Origin: Hippopus hippopus
Lineage: Eukaryota > Mollusca > Bivalvia > Cardiida > Cardiidae
Length of the DNA: 64,000 bases
Reading direction: 5' to 3'
Assembly: GCA_946811185.2 (NCBI GenBank)
Contig: OX328110.1
Coordinates: forward strand, 10,520,516-10,584,515
Below are positions 9,517-23,464 of the stretch, in pieces. Positions within the stretch are counted from its first letter, which is position 1; every line of letters begins with the position of its first letter. Under the pieces are notes generated by a model, which made no database searches, was not told the origin of the DNA, and saw nothing but the letters and a program-made list of their open reading frames with translations. The translations under genes and the position numbers were made by a program.

Positions 9517-12500
9517 CTGTAAGGAGAGGTATAACTTTTTAACCCTTAACTCTTTTACTACGGAATAAATAAATAGTATTTATCCTGTCACCTTCTACAA
9601 TTTCGACCCGATAACAGGGTGCCGTATTTTTGTTATCCGTCAGTTGGTTACGTGACCGCTAAGTGCGCACCTGCTAACTGGGACTATTTTCAACCAAGCG
9701 TCTTACTGCCGTAATTAATGAATCAATCGCTAGCGAATACTTTTGCTCATTTAATTAATAGTATGTTATGTTAAAACACATTGTCTTCTTCGCCACAATA
9801 TTTTTCTGCGGATATACGTCACGTTTGATAATTATGACGTAGCCAATATCATTTATATCGTCATTATTGCAGCTGCATATCCAGAGGGTTTTGTAAACAC
9901 GGTTCTTCATTTTTTAAAGTTTCTCATAGATTTAGTGAGAAAGATGTCAAATGTGCCTTATTTCGAGCGAAATGTTCAATTTAGTCGGATGTTGGATTAT
10001 AATTGAGAAAAAGGATAAAAAAAATAGACGGTTGGTGTCTTGGATTGGGAAAGTCGATCAGGCTCGGCTCCGGAAATTTATTAAAGGTACGATCTTTATC
10101 AAAGTTTTTTTTTTTTCGTTTGTTTGTTTTGTTTTGTTCCGTTACAGTGAGTGACAGGATAAATAGAATAGATGGTTGGTGTCTTGGACGGGTTAAGTTT
10201 ATCGGGCTCGGCTCCGAAATTTATCCGGTTCGCCTTCGGCTCACCAGATAAATTCCTCGGCCTTGCCCGATAAACTTAACCCATCCAGGACACCAACCAT
10301 CTATTCTCTATTTACTCAGTGGCCACAAATGAAATTTCGCTACAAGATCAATATACGGTTCGTTCATAATCTAGAATAACACAGTGGACAACGTAGATCA
10401 CAGATCAGACTGCACGTTTTGTGCAATCTGATCTTGTTCTACACTGTCCACAAAAGCTTTTGGTGTCGTCTATGGTATGGAAAGAGTTAAGTTTTATGCT
10501 GCTAAGAGCGACCCAATGTGCTCAAAAGGACTATCTAGATCAAAATCAGACTGCACAGAACGTACAATGTGATCTTGATCTACAGTCCTAAGCGATGAGG
10601 ATTTTCCTGTGAGAAAAAAAATCTTAGCTCACACTGCAAATACTGTGCAGTCTTATCTTTATCTACGCTGTTGGAAAAAATCTGCTGTTGTCACTACCAC
10701 TACTACAGCTACAACAACAACAACTACTACTACTACTACTACAACTAGTATTTCTCCTACTTCCACCACTACTACTACCCCTCCACCTCACATACTACTA
10801 TCATGACTGTGAAACCACTTACACTTCAACTAAACAATGACTACTATAGCTACTACTCTTACTAGCCTGCTCCCTACTATAACTACTACTACTACTACCA
10901 CTACTACTACAACAACAACTGCCACTGCTACTAATACAACAACTACTATTTTACTACTTCTGCAACTACCACATTCACCAGCCCTGCAACTATCAATACA
11001 ATACAATACTTTATTCAATTTCATGACTTTTATACAGCTGACTCTTCAACTACATAATTACTACTATAGCTATTACTCTCACTAGCCTGTTGCTACTATA
11101 GCTACTACTACCACCACTACATATGAGCCATGCTCTGGCAAAAGAAGATTTAGTGTATCTCCGTGATCCATTATATCAAGCAAGTCATCACATGGTTGTG
11201 GATCAATAAAATCTGTTTTGTCCAACACCTGACTGAATAATCAGGTAGAATGGTCCTTAGACATGCAGAAATCGACCAAAATCAAAAAGTTTCAACCCAT
11301 GTCAGTCTGCGCGGACTGCGCAAGCTGACATCAGTCGCTGCTTTTTGCAGATGCCTCTTAAGCCTCTGTTTTCACAGAGCAAGGCTCATATATGGCCTGC
11401 AACACGTGAAAAGGGGCATTCGGACATTTGCGTAAAGCGTCCTCTCGGATCAGCTTGCGCAGTCCGCGCAGGCTAATCCGAAACGACACTTTCCGTTTTT
11501 ATGTAATTTTCTGTTTTGCGCAAGTGTACTGTATCACAAAATCTAATGTAGTCGTAAAGTGCCGTCTCGGATTAGCCTGCGCGGACTGCGCAGGCTGATC
11601 CGAGACGAAACTTTACGCAAATGTCCGAATGCCCCTTTTCGCGTGTTGCGAGCAAATTATTATGATCACAACTTACTGTTCGGAAAAAATCCTGGTATGG
11701 GGCGAGTTATTCGTGAAACCAAAGGCGTACTTTAGTGGCAGAAATCGTTCTTTTATCATCATCAGCTTGCAGTTCTTCGCTATTTCCACTTCTATTATTA
11801 CCGTGTCGCCTGTACATAGCAGATTCAAAGTATTAGAAAGTACATGGAGCAAGGCTTCTATTTTTCACACATTTACCATCTTTCCCCTTCCCTCTCCCAC
11901 AGCAACCCTTTAAAAGACGAAAAAAATATGATTCGTCCAGATTTAAAGCATTTAAAAAGGAAAATGGCATTTCAAAAGGAAAAGAACTTGTCCTTTTGAT
12001 GCTAATAACTAGCGATTTTTTCCACATCGTTTTGAAGACTTGAAAAGATGCACTAGATATTAGCAGTTTTTTTCTTTTTCCACGATGTTTTCGATAAACT
12101 TCTTCTTTGGGTTCTTAAAAACAAAAGATTTTTGGGTTATAGTGTGTTGGATTGGTGTTTTACTCCGCTTTCAACGATACGTCAGTCAGATCACATCAAC
12201 AGCTTAGTTATTCCTGAACTACCGTAGTTTCACCTGTAGTAGGTGAGGACAGGTCTTGCCCAAGGACACACACGAACATTTTGGCGTTGTCTTCAAAGAA
12301 CAGAACCGGAATTTCCAGACTGCAAATCCAACGTCTTAACCACTGATTTCTGGCGGACCCATTTATGCATATGAAAACTACTAGCAAACGCAATTAACCC
12401 ATGAATTATCCCCAACTTTACACTTTGATAAGGGAACAGCGATGTCTTCAGACATAGCAGAGGGGTAACTTCTATGACAAAACAAACAAACTACCAGACG

Positions 12501-15500
12501 GACAGTCGAATAGATGGATGGACAGAAACACATAGATCAAAACGCTAACAGGCAGACACTCCGGCTCTTACAGACACACAAACACAGACAGACGCACATA
12601 CACATCACAGACTGACAATCTGACAGACAGACAGTCAGACACTAACAGACAGACGCTACCCCCTCTCCATACACATTCGCAACCTACCTATCCAGCCATA
12701 TCCCCCTTTTTTCACCTTAGCTAAATGGACGTCTATGTCTACAGACATAACAGATGGGTCACTTCGATTAAATTCTATCATAAGATCGCCGACTTTTCGA
12801 AACTCGTCCGTCTTGGATGTCTGGAACAGGAAAACTGACTGATTAGTTGATTGATTTCTTCCTTTGACCGTTTTCCGAATTTTACTGTGTTTTCACGATT
12901 TCGAAGAAGAGTGCGTTTGAAAACAACGTGGGAAAAGAAGAAAATGCTGTAAATTGCTATACTACTGTTTTCACACAGTGTTTTCTACCTTTATAAAAGT
13001 GTAGTCCATCATTTTAGCCAAATTTTCATGCATTCAGCTCTAGAAGTCTAAAACTGTGTCGTGTGGCGGAGAGGTACAATGCAATTTTGAAGTCTTTGAA
13101 GATAGGCAAAACTACACTTTTAGCACAAATTTTTATTGAAGAATTTAATATTTGTAAGTCTGTTATCTTTCGTCCATATCTGTAGGTTGTGGTAGTTGGA
13201 ACATGGAAAAATACCAGATAAAAAATGCTTGTTACGAGGACTCGAACCCATGACTTAAAAATCATAATCGGGCCCTTCTACCGACACAGACATTGTGTTT
13301 CAATATAAACTTGTCATGCCAAAAGTTGGCAACCCGTCAGTAACGGGGTCAGAAATGACACAGTTAAAAATTAGAATAAAGGTTTACCACAAACACGAAT
13401 TCCCAGTGTGTGCCGGCTTGTGTCCCCCATTTGTACGTGTTGGACAATTCTGCCATTTCTTCTAAAGTGTTGAATGGCGGTTTGTCTTTGGAGAGCGTCA
13501 AAAAGGCGATCAGGTTTCCGCAGTATATTCCTACGATGATGATAGAGAATATCCACCAACTGCTGACGAACGTTCTTCCAGCGAAGGATTCTGGGAGATT
13601 CACGCCACCTAGCGGTAGAAAGGGAATCTAGAAAGAACGAATCGGATACAAGAAAGTCCGCGTGCATGACCGTAGTTTTCCTTCCAATAGACCCCTTGGT
13701 TCATTTCAGTGCCAATCGTATCCATATATATCCGTATCCATTGATACACGAGAGTCCAAGACTGGGTTTCTTACTAGTTCACCTCGAGTTGTCTGGACAG
13801 GTAGAGTGCCTCTGAAATTTATGTTTTGGCTGGGAATCGAATCTGGAACTACAACATCGCTGCACCCTATCCCAACCTCGGCATACGCACCAAAGAATTT
13901 CTAATACTCAACCGGTTAAACTAATTTGTATCTAATAAACTATGCAAAAAGGCAGGGAAACTAAGTTCATTATGGGCTTTGCATAAAGGGAGATAGAGCT
14001 TGTATATGATAAGTTATGCTTAAAGGCAGGATAGAGCGAGTTACAAGGTATGCCACACATACAAGACAGCAATAGCAAGTGCATGAGAGGCAATGCATGA
14101 TGGGATCTAAGAGCGTGTACAAGATAGGCAATACATACATGGCAGCAATAACAAGTACATGAGATGCGATGTACAATTAAGGGTTGAGCGCATATTTTTG
14201 TGTTGTTATCGAGAAATAAAATGCAATTGCCTTATTACATGGCAAATAACGCCCGAAGGGCATTATGTTAAACCATGTAATATGGCAATTGCATTTTATT
14301 TCTCGATAACAACACAAAAATATGCACTCAACCCTTATAATTGCACTCGCTGTTCACTTGAATCAATTTTCGAGAACGATATAGAGAAAAAAAACACGGA
14401 CAAATACGACAGTAAACACAAGTTAATTTCCTTGGGGGATACCTGGTGTGGCACGCATGAATACACAATCTATTTTTAGCTTTATAACAAATGTTTTTCA
14501 GTCAAAGACGGCCATTATGCTGACTTTGAAATCAATACAAACAAAATAGAAATTTCTGACACTGTCTATGAAAAATCCAGTCAATATCTAAACTTGAGGC
14601 TGAGCGGACGATATGTTCAGTCGAGTGACATTTTTATAGATATTTTGTAAAGAATAGGTCTACATACCGCCGGCAAATCTGTTCTTGAGGGGTATCTACC
14701 CATTATCTCCCGTTAGATGGCATTCTACAAATACACATCTATCTAATATGGGCATTATGGGTGCAGAACCGGACTACTTTTCAAAACAACAACCGTTACT
14801 TTGAATTTCAAAATGAAATAAACGTTTACTCAGTAAAACGCTACCTGGTGCGGTTCATTCAGCTATGATCGGCTAGCATGTAACCTATGCATCGGTCATT
14901 TATTAAAACAGCACCTACATGCTTGGGTAATAGGCTAATAGCTTCGGTATAAGCCCTACTTTTCCCAAGTATTCGGGGATGGGTGATGCGTCATAGCAAA
15001 CAGGTCGAATCTTCCAAGAATATGACATGCGTAGACAACGGGTATCTACCTGTAGCCGACATAAAACTATCCGAGTTTTCTTCATGCAATGAAGTGAATG
15101 ACGCCACCGTTTTGTGAACTGCTTAATTGAATGTAAACACCAGCGTCACAGCTGTTAATTTACAAACTGGAATAATGTGACGATATTCCGATCTAAAATT
15201 ATGTAAGCTTCCCTGAACAGTCCTAAGACACTTTCACAAGTGCAACTAAAATTCATCTCTCCATTTATTTCTTTCTAAGTCGCCTGTTTGAATTAATTAA
15301 CAATTCTTACTTCAACACGTCCACTTCTACATCTATTTGTCTTTTTTTTTTTGTCTCCCAGTTCTAGACTTGTTTCAAATACCACCACTATCACGCCAAC
15401 ATCTTAAAATTTTTGACACAGTGAATTCACTTCTCCCGATCCTTCCTTTTTTCTGATCAATAGACAACAGGTAATCTATTTTTTTTTTCATTTAAATCCT

Positions 15501-18500
15501 CGCGATAAACGAACTCAAAATAACTCCATCATGAAACGAGTAAATTTTCTGTTTACGCACTTAACTCCGTGACCTGGTTTTTACATAGAAATCGACTGCT
15601 GACGTATTGAATGATGCAACTGATGACGTCGACCATTCAAATACTTGACTCACAGCTCGGTGTATTTTTTTATGTTTAGGATGCAAATAAATATAATAAA
15701 TATTCATCGATTGTTCAAGTTTATTCGGGAGGTTTTCTTCTTTTCTTTTTCAAAAGAAATCACTCTTTCAGCACTGGACTGATTTAAAGATTGAAATCTA
15801 AAAATAGCACATAAGGAGCTTGCGCGAAATCTAAAATTAGATAATACACAACAAATTGGAAAAACCGAAAGTAGTCCCCTTGCCCTCATCGAAAAATGGT
15901 ATGACGGTTTTTTGGTAACATGACCCGATTTCGACAAATCAAAGAAAACGATTTAGGTTACGAGTGCAATTATAGGGGTGTAAGCGCGTGATAGACTACA
16001 CATAAAAGGAGGCAAGAGCAAACACATGATTTGCTATGTACAAAGGGATGTAAAAGCGTGTACATTATGTAAGGTACATACAGGGAAGTAAGAACAAGTA
16101 CATTATTAGATGTACGATCAGGTGGCAGGCGACTTGGAAACTTGTTCAGGGCTGTGCCGAACCGTGTCACCACCTCGCCTCTTCGGCACGGTGGTGACAC
16201 GGTTCACCACAGCCATTAACAAGTTTCAAAGTCCCCTGCCACCGGATCGTGCAACGAATTTATTATACAGCAAGGTATGGTGGCATATTTCTACCACGAG
16301 ATACGAGATAGCTATCATGATAATTTTAGAAAACTATCACGATAAATTAAAGTTTCCTGAAAATTTTATCGTAATAGCGAAAAATTTCCTGAAAAAGTAT
16401 CACGATAAACTAAATATTTTAACGCAAAATTTCTCACTCGTGCTTGAAGCTGACATGCGAAATAAAATTATCGTGATAGTTCTATCCTATTCTCGGTATC
16501 TAAAAATAGAAAATTCACCATTTGGCTGAACTCGGCAGTTTTTCACTTCACAAGATCGCAGGAAGTAAAAATTCCAATTATTAACAATTGTAGCTTGATT
16601 GGTAAATTTTGACAAGACTCGAAATTAACAGGAGTCTGTAAAATCAGAAAGACGACACGAAATGTCTCCTACGAACAACTTTAAAATCATTCAGGGAAAA
16701 GGAAATTCATAAGGACGTAAACGAAGATGTTCCGAATTCGTATCTTATTATAAATACCGTGAATGTCAGTTGTGGGCACTAAAGCAAAAAGAAAAAGAAA
16801 ATAATGATAACAGTTAGAATTATCGCGATATTTTTATCGTGAAAATTTTTATTATCTAGATAATATTTCCAGGAAACTTTGTTTTATCACGATAGTTCTC
16901 TTAAATTATCGCAATAGCTATCTCATATCTCGCGGCAGAAATATGCCACCATAGCAAGGTTTCACCATTCCAACATGTATTCAGTGAAATTTCCCTGTTT
17001 TTTTATGGTTTCACAATATGAGTACGCTGAGGAAATATATTTTCCCTTCAGAGTGCCCCAATTCAATGAAAACTGAAATCACTGAAAATTGACGTCACTG
17101 AAACCTTGGTAAAACGTTATTTTGGTGTATTAATTTGATGATGTCACTGCTATAGACATTCGACGTATCTTATTTTTATTAAAACCTGGATTTAAACAAC
17201 CTCAGCTTAAATAATTATGCATTTTAATGATTTGTTGGCATTAGTTGCCTCAAACGACCATTACGTTATCCTTTTTTCGTTACAATGAATGAGTTTGGCA
17301 CTTCACATTTTGTTTACCAGACGAAGGAATGGCTCATTTTAGCGCCATGTATTTGTTTTACGATATATATTCGTTTGTTTTCAAAAATATTCCATTTTTG
17401 CCGCTTCAATGACAACTGTCAAGGGAAACTAGTAAGAATATGGTGCAGGCTACTCAGTATGTTTGTCTTTTAGGCGGCTCGCATCGATAAAGGATGTTGT
17501 GCTGAAAGTGTAGTTATGTATTATGTGATTTATACGGTAATATATGTTCGGGACATCTTATCCAATCGGATCGCTAAGAGTTTTTTTGCAGTATAATAAG
17601 ATAGACTATATTAAAAAGGAAAACATGAGCGACTTCATGAGAGTCCATGTACAAAGGGCTGTAACGACGTGTACGTCATAGGCTATACATATACAATGGA
17701 AGTCAGAATGCATACATGAAAATCTATGCATGAAGGGATGTAAAAGAGTGTACATGAAAAACTAAGCACAAAGGAAGCTAAAAGCGATGCATGAGAAGCT
17801 AAGTATAATTAAAGGGATGAATAGCGTGTAAATTATAAACTACGCATAAACGGATGAACAAGTTATGCGGAAATGAAAGTAAGAGCAATTACATGACAAG
17901 CTATCTTTAAACGGAAGTAAAAGGGATCTAAGAACTTGTACATTGTAAGCTTAGCTCAAAAGAAAGTAAGAGCAGGTACTGTAAACCAAACTGTTTATGA
18001 TAATGATAGAAGTCACCATACCTTGGCACAGAAGAGCACCATACATATACCAGAAAGAGTCAATATATGTCTTCAAGCCACAGTTCTTAGGCAAATGGGC
18101 GTTATCTGGGTGGTCGAAAAACGGATTGAACCTGAAAAGATATAAGCTCTTTATTCCATTTATTTGGCGCTGACACTTGCTGCGGTTGAGGCAAAACTGG
18201 AAAAAGCTAAAGAGAACAAGACAAAATATCCCGATTCTTAATTCTTTCTGCACAAAAATGTACAACTACTTCCGACAGCTCAAAATACTGTCTACTTAAA
18301 CCCATAATTATTTTATTGTTATAGGCTTGACTACAAAAGCGGGCGCTATAGATTTACGATATGACCATACTTTCTGTGCAGTCTGATCTTGATATATTCC
18401 GTCCACAAAAGGCCTTTGACTTTGCCTTTGGCGGTGACGGGTTTAAATACTCGTTCAGCCTTTCATGCAGCTTTAAAGATTACTTCAGTCATATCGCGGT

Positions 18501-21500
18501 GGTCAGTGCACATACCTATGCTCTTCTGGAGCTCATTTTAGTAGTACTTCTCACAACATTCTTTATAAGCCACTGTGGCTGCTTTCTCATGCTTTCTCAG
18601 ATAAACATCGTCGAAACAAGCTCAGTGGCGAGAGAGGAGTGATTCTTGTTGAAATCACCAGGTGTATCATTAGTTTTCGAAAGAACTTAATCGAGTTGTG
18701 TATCGAAGCTGCAAACAGTGGATATCAAGCTCTGTATGATACCGACAGAGCTACCAGGAACGGTAGGGTGTCTTTAGGGAAGGTGAAAGCACCCCAATCC
18801 CATACATCCTTCTGTATCAAAAACCTTACGTTAACTATTAACCCTTTATTAAACAAACCCGGGTCTGAACAACCCTGAGAGTGAAGGCCTTTGAACACAT
18901 TTTTTGCTACTACATCAAAAGCAAATCTCATCGTTTTAGTAATACATGTACATATATTTATTTGTCGTCTGCAAATGTTTGCGATTTGGATCAGTTTAAA
19001 TTTCTTGCGTGTGGTAGCGGGTTAAAAACCAATTCCTAAAGAATCGTCAAATTATTGAGAAACATTGAACATTCTACCTTTCCAGAAGAAAAGCCAATAA
19101 AGATGCAAAGGGAAGCATTGCTCCGATAGCCACTAGAACACGCCATTTAAATGGATCCACCAAGGTCCGCCATTTTCCTTCATTCGGATCAGGTTTCTTC
19201 AACAAAACGGAAGTGTCACCATAGTAAAACGGAAATGCGAAGTCCATCACCATTTCCCGCTCTTTTTGAATGCTAATGTCGGCAGCCACAATATCAACCT
19301 CCTGGATCAAATTTCAGTAGAAATGAATGGTCTGTCCATTAGTACGAGATCGTTTTGCGATTAGGGACGTTGTTTTGTTATTTGTTAGTTTAGTGGTTAA
19401 TCTGGTTTTCAGTATTGTTTCAATTATATCGTGGGCGGCTATGCTGTTTTCACTCTTTCCCAGAGTTTCTATTTCTATTTGCAATTACTTTGCGAAACAT
19501 TCTTTCCAAGCCACTGGCTGCTTCTCCACATAAACGTTATCGAACCAACGTTCAGCTGTGAGAGAGGAATGAATCTTATCGCAAATACTATCATCAATCC
19601 TCGGAAAGAATTCGGTCGACCAAAAGGATTGTACCAGCAACCCCGACTGAGCAATATTTTATACTCGTAGATATCCTGACACAAGTTTGCAATAAACGAT
19701 TCAGAGCTAGGCACAAATTATGTTGTCTTCGTGACAATGAAGAACAAGATCAGACTTTCATTTGCGGACGTTGTAAAATCAAGATAAACTTGCACAAAAA
19801 GTAGTCTAATCTTGGATCTACACTGCTATTTTCTCAAATGTTCACCCCTTAAGTTGCAATGACTCGGAATGCTTACTAAATAAGAATGTCCATTCCCGAT
19901 CAATGTCCACCAATACAAACTGCTATTTCAAAAGAGGTTAGAATATTTTCTAGACATTTAAATTAGCTGACACATGGTGCCAAACATTGTGTAATCTCAT
20001 TTATGGGTATCCGGCTGACCCTACAAGTACCTTCACAAATATAGTAAACCTTTATGGTCAGTGTAGATCAAGAACAGACTGCACAAAATGTGCGTATCTT
20101 TACAAAGACACAAAAATCATGTATCTCATATCTCCACATTTGAGTAGTGAGCTGACCGGTGTAAATATCGTATCAGACTAAAACTTTACCTCTTTCACAA
20201 CTGAAAGATTAAATTGCATTTTCTCACTGGCTTAAAATACAGTTCTCCTGCAAGATCAAGAGACAGTTTGGTCATAATCTAGAATAAAGCAATGGACATT
20301 GTAAATCAGAGCTCAGACTGTACATTCTGTGCAATCTGGTCTTGATCTACACTGTCCACAAAACTTTTGGTGTCATCTATAGTATGGAAAGAGTTAAACT
20401 GCTAAATAAATCAAACAAAAATTTCCACTCAATAGTGAAAACCCAAATATTGCGGTTTCAAAGTTTATTTTACCGGAAGGAAACTATCTGATCGGGCATG
20501 GTAGATCAAAGATCAGAATTCACGTTTTGTGCAGTCTGATCTTGATCTACACTGTCCGCAGAGGCGCCTTTAGTCGCGCTTAGCAGCCTCATTATGATGT
20601 TGCCATTCCATTTGTCCAAAGAGAATCGAGCACACAGACATCTTACCTCTCGCTGTAACTGTCCAATCATTCCATTAAATGTGAGATTGCTGTCGGGACT
20701 TCCCCACTTCCTATCGTCCGGCTCTGTTAGTTCATATCTGGATAACGATATTATGATACGAGTAAAATGAGTACGTCGTATTTACTCTGTAACACTGTAA
20801 AATGCGAAGTTTTGACCAACACCCTTTTCTTAGGAAGAATACATTTAACCCTTAACCTGCGAAAACGAAAATTTCTATTCAACAGTAAAAACCCACATAT
20901 TCCAATTTCAAAGTTGGTGTAATGATAAAAAAAAAAAGTAGAGCAAGCTGACAAACGAACAAAGTCAATAGTCGGTCATCTAACGTGAAAGATGAAATCA
21001 TAGTGGGAGAAAGTAGAGGGAATAGACAGTCGAGCTAAGCAAAAGTCGGACAACTTACGTGAAGTTCAGAGTTCGAGCGAGTTCAGCAAGCAAGTCATGA
21101 CACATTCCCTCATAGATCACCGTCCCATTGTCTTCCCTCTTGATGACAAACGGCGGATACTGAGGTAGAAACAACAACAACTACTGCAAAAATAACGATG
21201 ACGACGACAACGACAACAATAACGAAGACGACGACAAGAACAATTCAAATTGGCAAACTTGTGACCAGATATTCTAACGGTACAATCAGAACTTGTAATT
21301 ACAGGGAGTCTCATAATATCTGATGCCATTTGCAGGCTCATTATTTGTTTCATTGAGATTGATGCACTAATAGAGACTACTTAATGTTATTGTATACATT
21401 TTAAAGTTTCATCTCATGTATAACACATATCAGATATTATGAGACACCTTGTACGACTCACTGTCTGTTGTCGTTGGCTTGCATTTTGCGAAAAAAAATT

Positions 21501-23433
21501 AGTTCAATGGGATTGAGTTCTGAACGTTTAAGGAAAAAAATTAGAAACATACGTCCTGCACATTTACATTTCTTTGTTAACGATTGATTTATAGAGTAAG
21601 ATTTTACACCACTTTCAATTTTACATCAGTCATATCGTCGCGACATATCGTGCAGACAGGTCACTTACTGATGTATATCACACCACTACTAGAACAAGGT
21701 TCTGAAGTGTCTTGACCAAGAATAATTTCTACATTTTCAACAATTATGTACAGAGATGACGCTTCTTTTCCTTAATCGTGTCAAAATATAGACACCAAAT
21801 TACCTGTCTCTTTTGTCCTTATTTAGAATATTGGTTCAACCGGTGAAACTTTGGTTCAGATTTTTTACCTGGAACAATTTTGCCATTCCTTGGTCCATAG
21901 GGTGTATTCGTTTAGGACATTAGCAGAAATTTCAAGTCAAAACTTAAACCCATAAAAACAAGCTTTATTGTTAGATTAAGGTCGTAAAAGAAGGAAAAGA
22001 CGAAAAATAAAAAGACTTTTTTTTTCTTCTTTCAGGAGAGAGAGGGAGAGCTTGTAGCAGACTTACATGTAGAGTCGATACCAAAAACTTCCTTTTATTA
22101 TACCCATATTTTGTGTTCGGAAATAAATCTGATAGGACGAGAATGTCTCCTGTTTTAACGGAAACATATCCAACCAAATCAAAGTGACGACCACGTGACG
22201 TGTACATGAGTGTTTCGATTCTCAGCGCTTCACATTCACGGAGTACAGGGTGCCACACAGTAGAATTCTGAAAACATTAAATAACGTCAACAATCATTAC
22301 TTCAAAGCAAGCTTTTGTTATCAAAACCTGGGCTTGTAGTCATTCACCGTTCTGATTAGCAATCTTGATCCTTAAGAATTTTAGAAATTTGAAAGTCACG
22401 CAATTTTTTGTTGGTTAAACCAGTTGGTTTAGCCTAGTAGAAATTACTTTACTTTCTTTATCTAGAATTACACAGAGAATGGTTTCTGAATACAGGTCCA
22501 GGATTCGTGCATTTTATTGTAGAAAGTGTTAATGATGTTACGAAGGGATAGGACTGAATGATCGACTGTTCTAAAGTGGACATTATTTGCCGTTTTCAAC
22601 ATTGATATTTCATAGGTACTTTGCTGAAGGTCTGTAGTACACTGCCAAAGGACACTTCCCGTTGACGAGCTTGGCCAGCAAAAATCGATACCAGCATTTC
22701 ATGATCACAAATCAAACGCCCTTTCCACCAGGGCTGCGTTTCTATAAACTGTATAGATTTAAGCAAATTATTTGGAATTGTATATACACATATACGATCC
22801 CTACTTTACCCAAAGGTATGAGCTGGCGTTAAGTTATGCAAATATTTACTTAAGTTGTAAAGTTATGCAGTTTAGTGAATCTTATTTTCAGACTTGATGC
22901 CTGATTACCTAAACTGTGTACACAAATTTCGTGCTGACACAGTTTAGGGAAAGGTAGCCCAGGGTAATGGGTAGTGGGCACCATCGATTTTTCTCCCGAA
23001 AGGGCGCCATTACTGCTGTTGATAGCTCTCATCTGACTACTGGAATAGTAATGATGTAATACAAAATATTCCTATCCAAACAAATGAGATAATCTGATCA
23101 TGTTTCATGAGCATTAAGCAAAAAACGTGGCTGTTAGAGTGTAAACAAGTATTTTTTTTTTATGTTTTTATCTACCAATCTACGTTTTGATCCAATTTCA
23201 ATATAAAAAGACATAAAATCAAGTGATTGTCTTCCAAATACTAACTACAATTAACAAGTATCCGATAGCTTGGGAACAAGTGTTCCGCCACAACTGTATC
23301 AGAGATTATCCATTCTAAACTAGACGGTAAACGCTATATTATGAAGATTTCTTTCCAAATTTCATGAGCGATAGACTGACTTAATACTGTTGCTTTTGAT
23401 TTCCTTCGAGGTTTATTTGAAACAGGAGCGAGC

Positions 23434-23464
<31 letters not shown>

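Larger units (their letters stand above)
9517..11676. other. Intron rich in repeats
   Basis: It contains a palindromic repeat at 9990-10310 (GGTTGGTGTCTTGGA in both orientations), two family C hairpins at 10375-10600, a CTA/ACA microsatellite at 10682-11110, family D at 11126-11390 and family A at 11392-11652. No exon was recognised. Confidence 0.6.
13609..18021. other. Intron with several palindromic repeats
   Basis: No exon was found between M3 and the pore exon. It holds the palindromes at 14172-14342, 16105-16255 and 16277-16957, a dispersed repeat at 14700-14993 and the tandem-like 17600-17990 tract of GTACAT/GTAAAAG units. Confidence 0.6.

Noticed and set aside
11250..11435. Small plus-strand frame in the family D/A repeats
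   Set aside because: Falls across two repeat families with no conserved protein between copies.
13620..13631. Acceptor tttctag for the M3 exon
   Set aside because: It would put the M3 exon out of phase with the pore exon; accgctag at 13609-13612 gives the family-typical QGGV junction.
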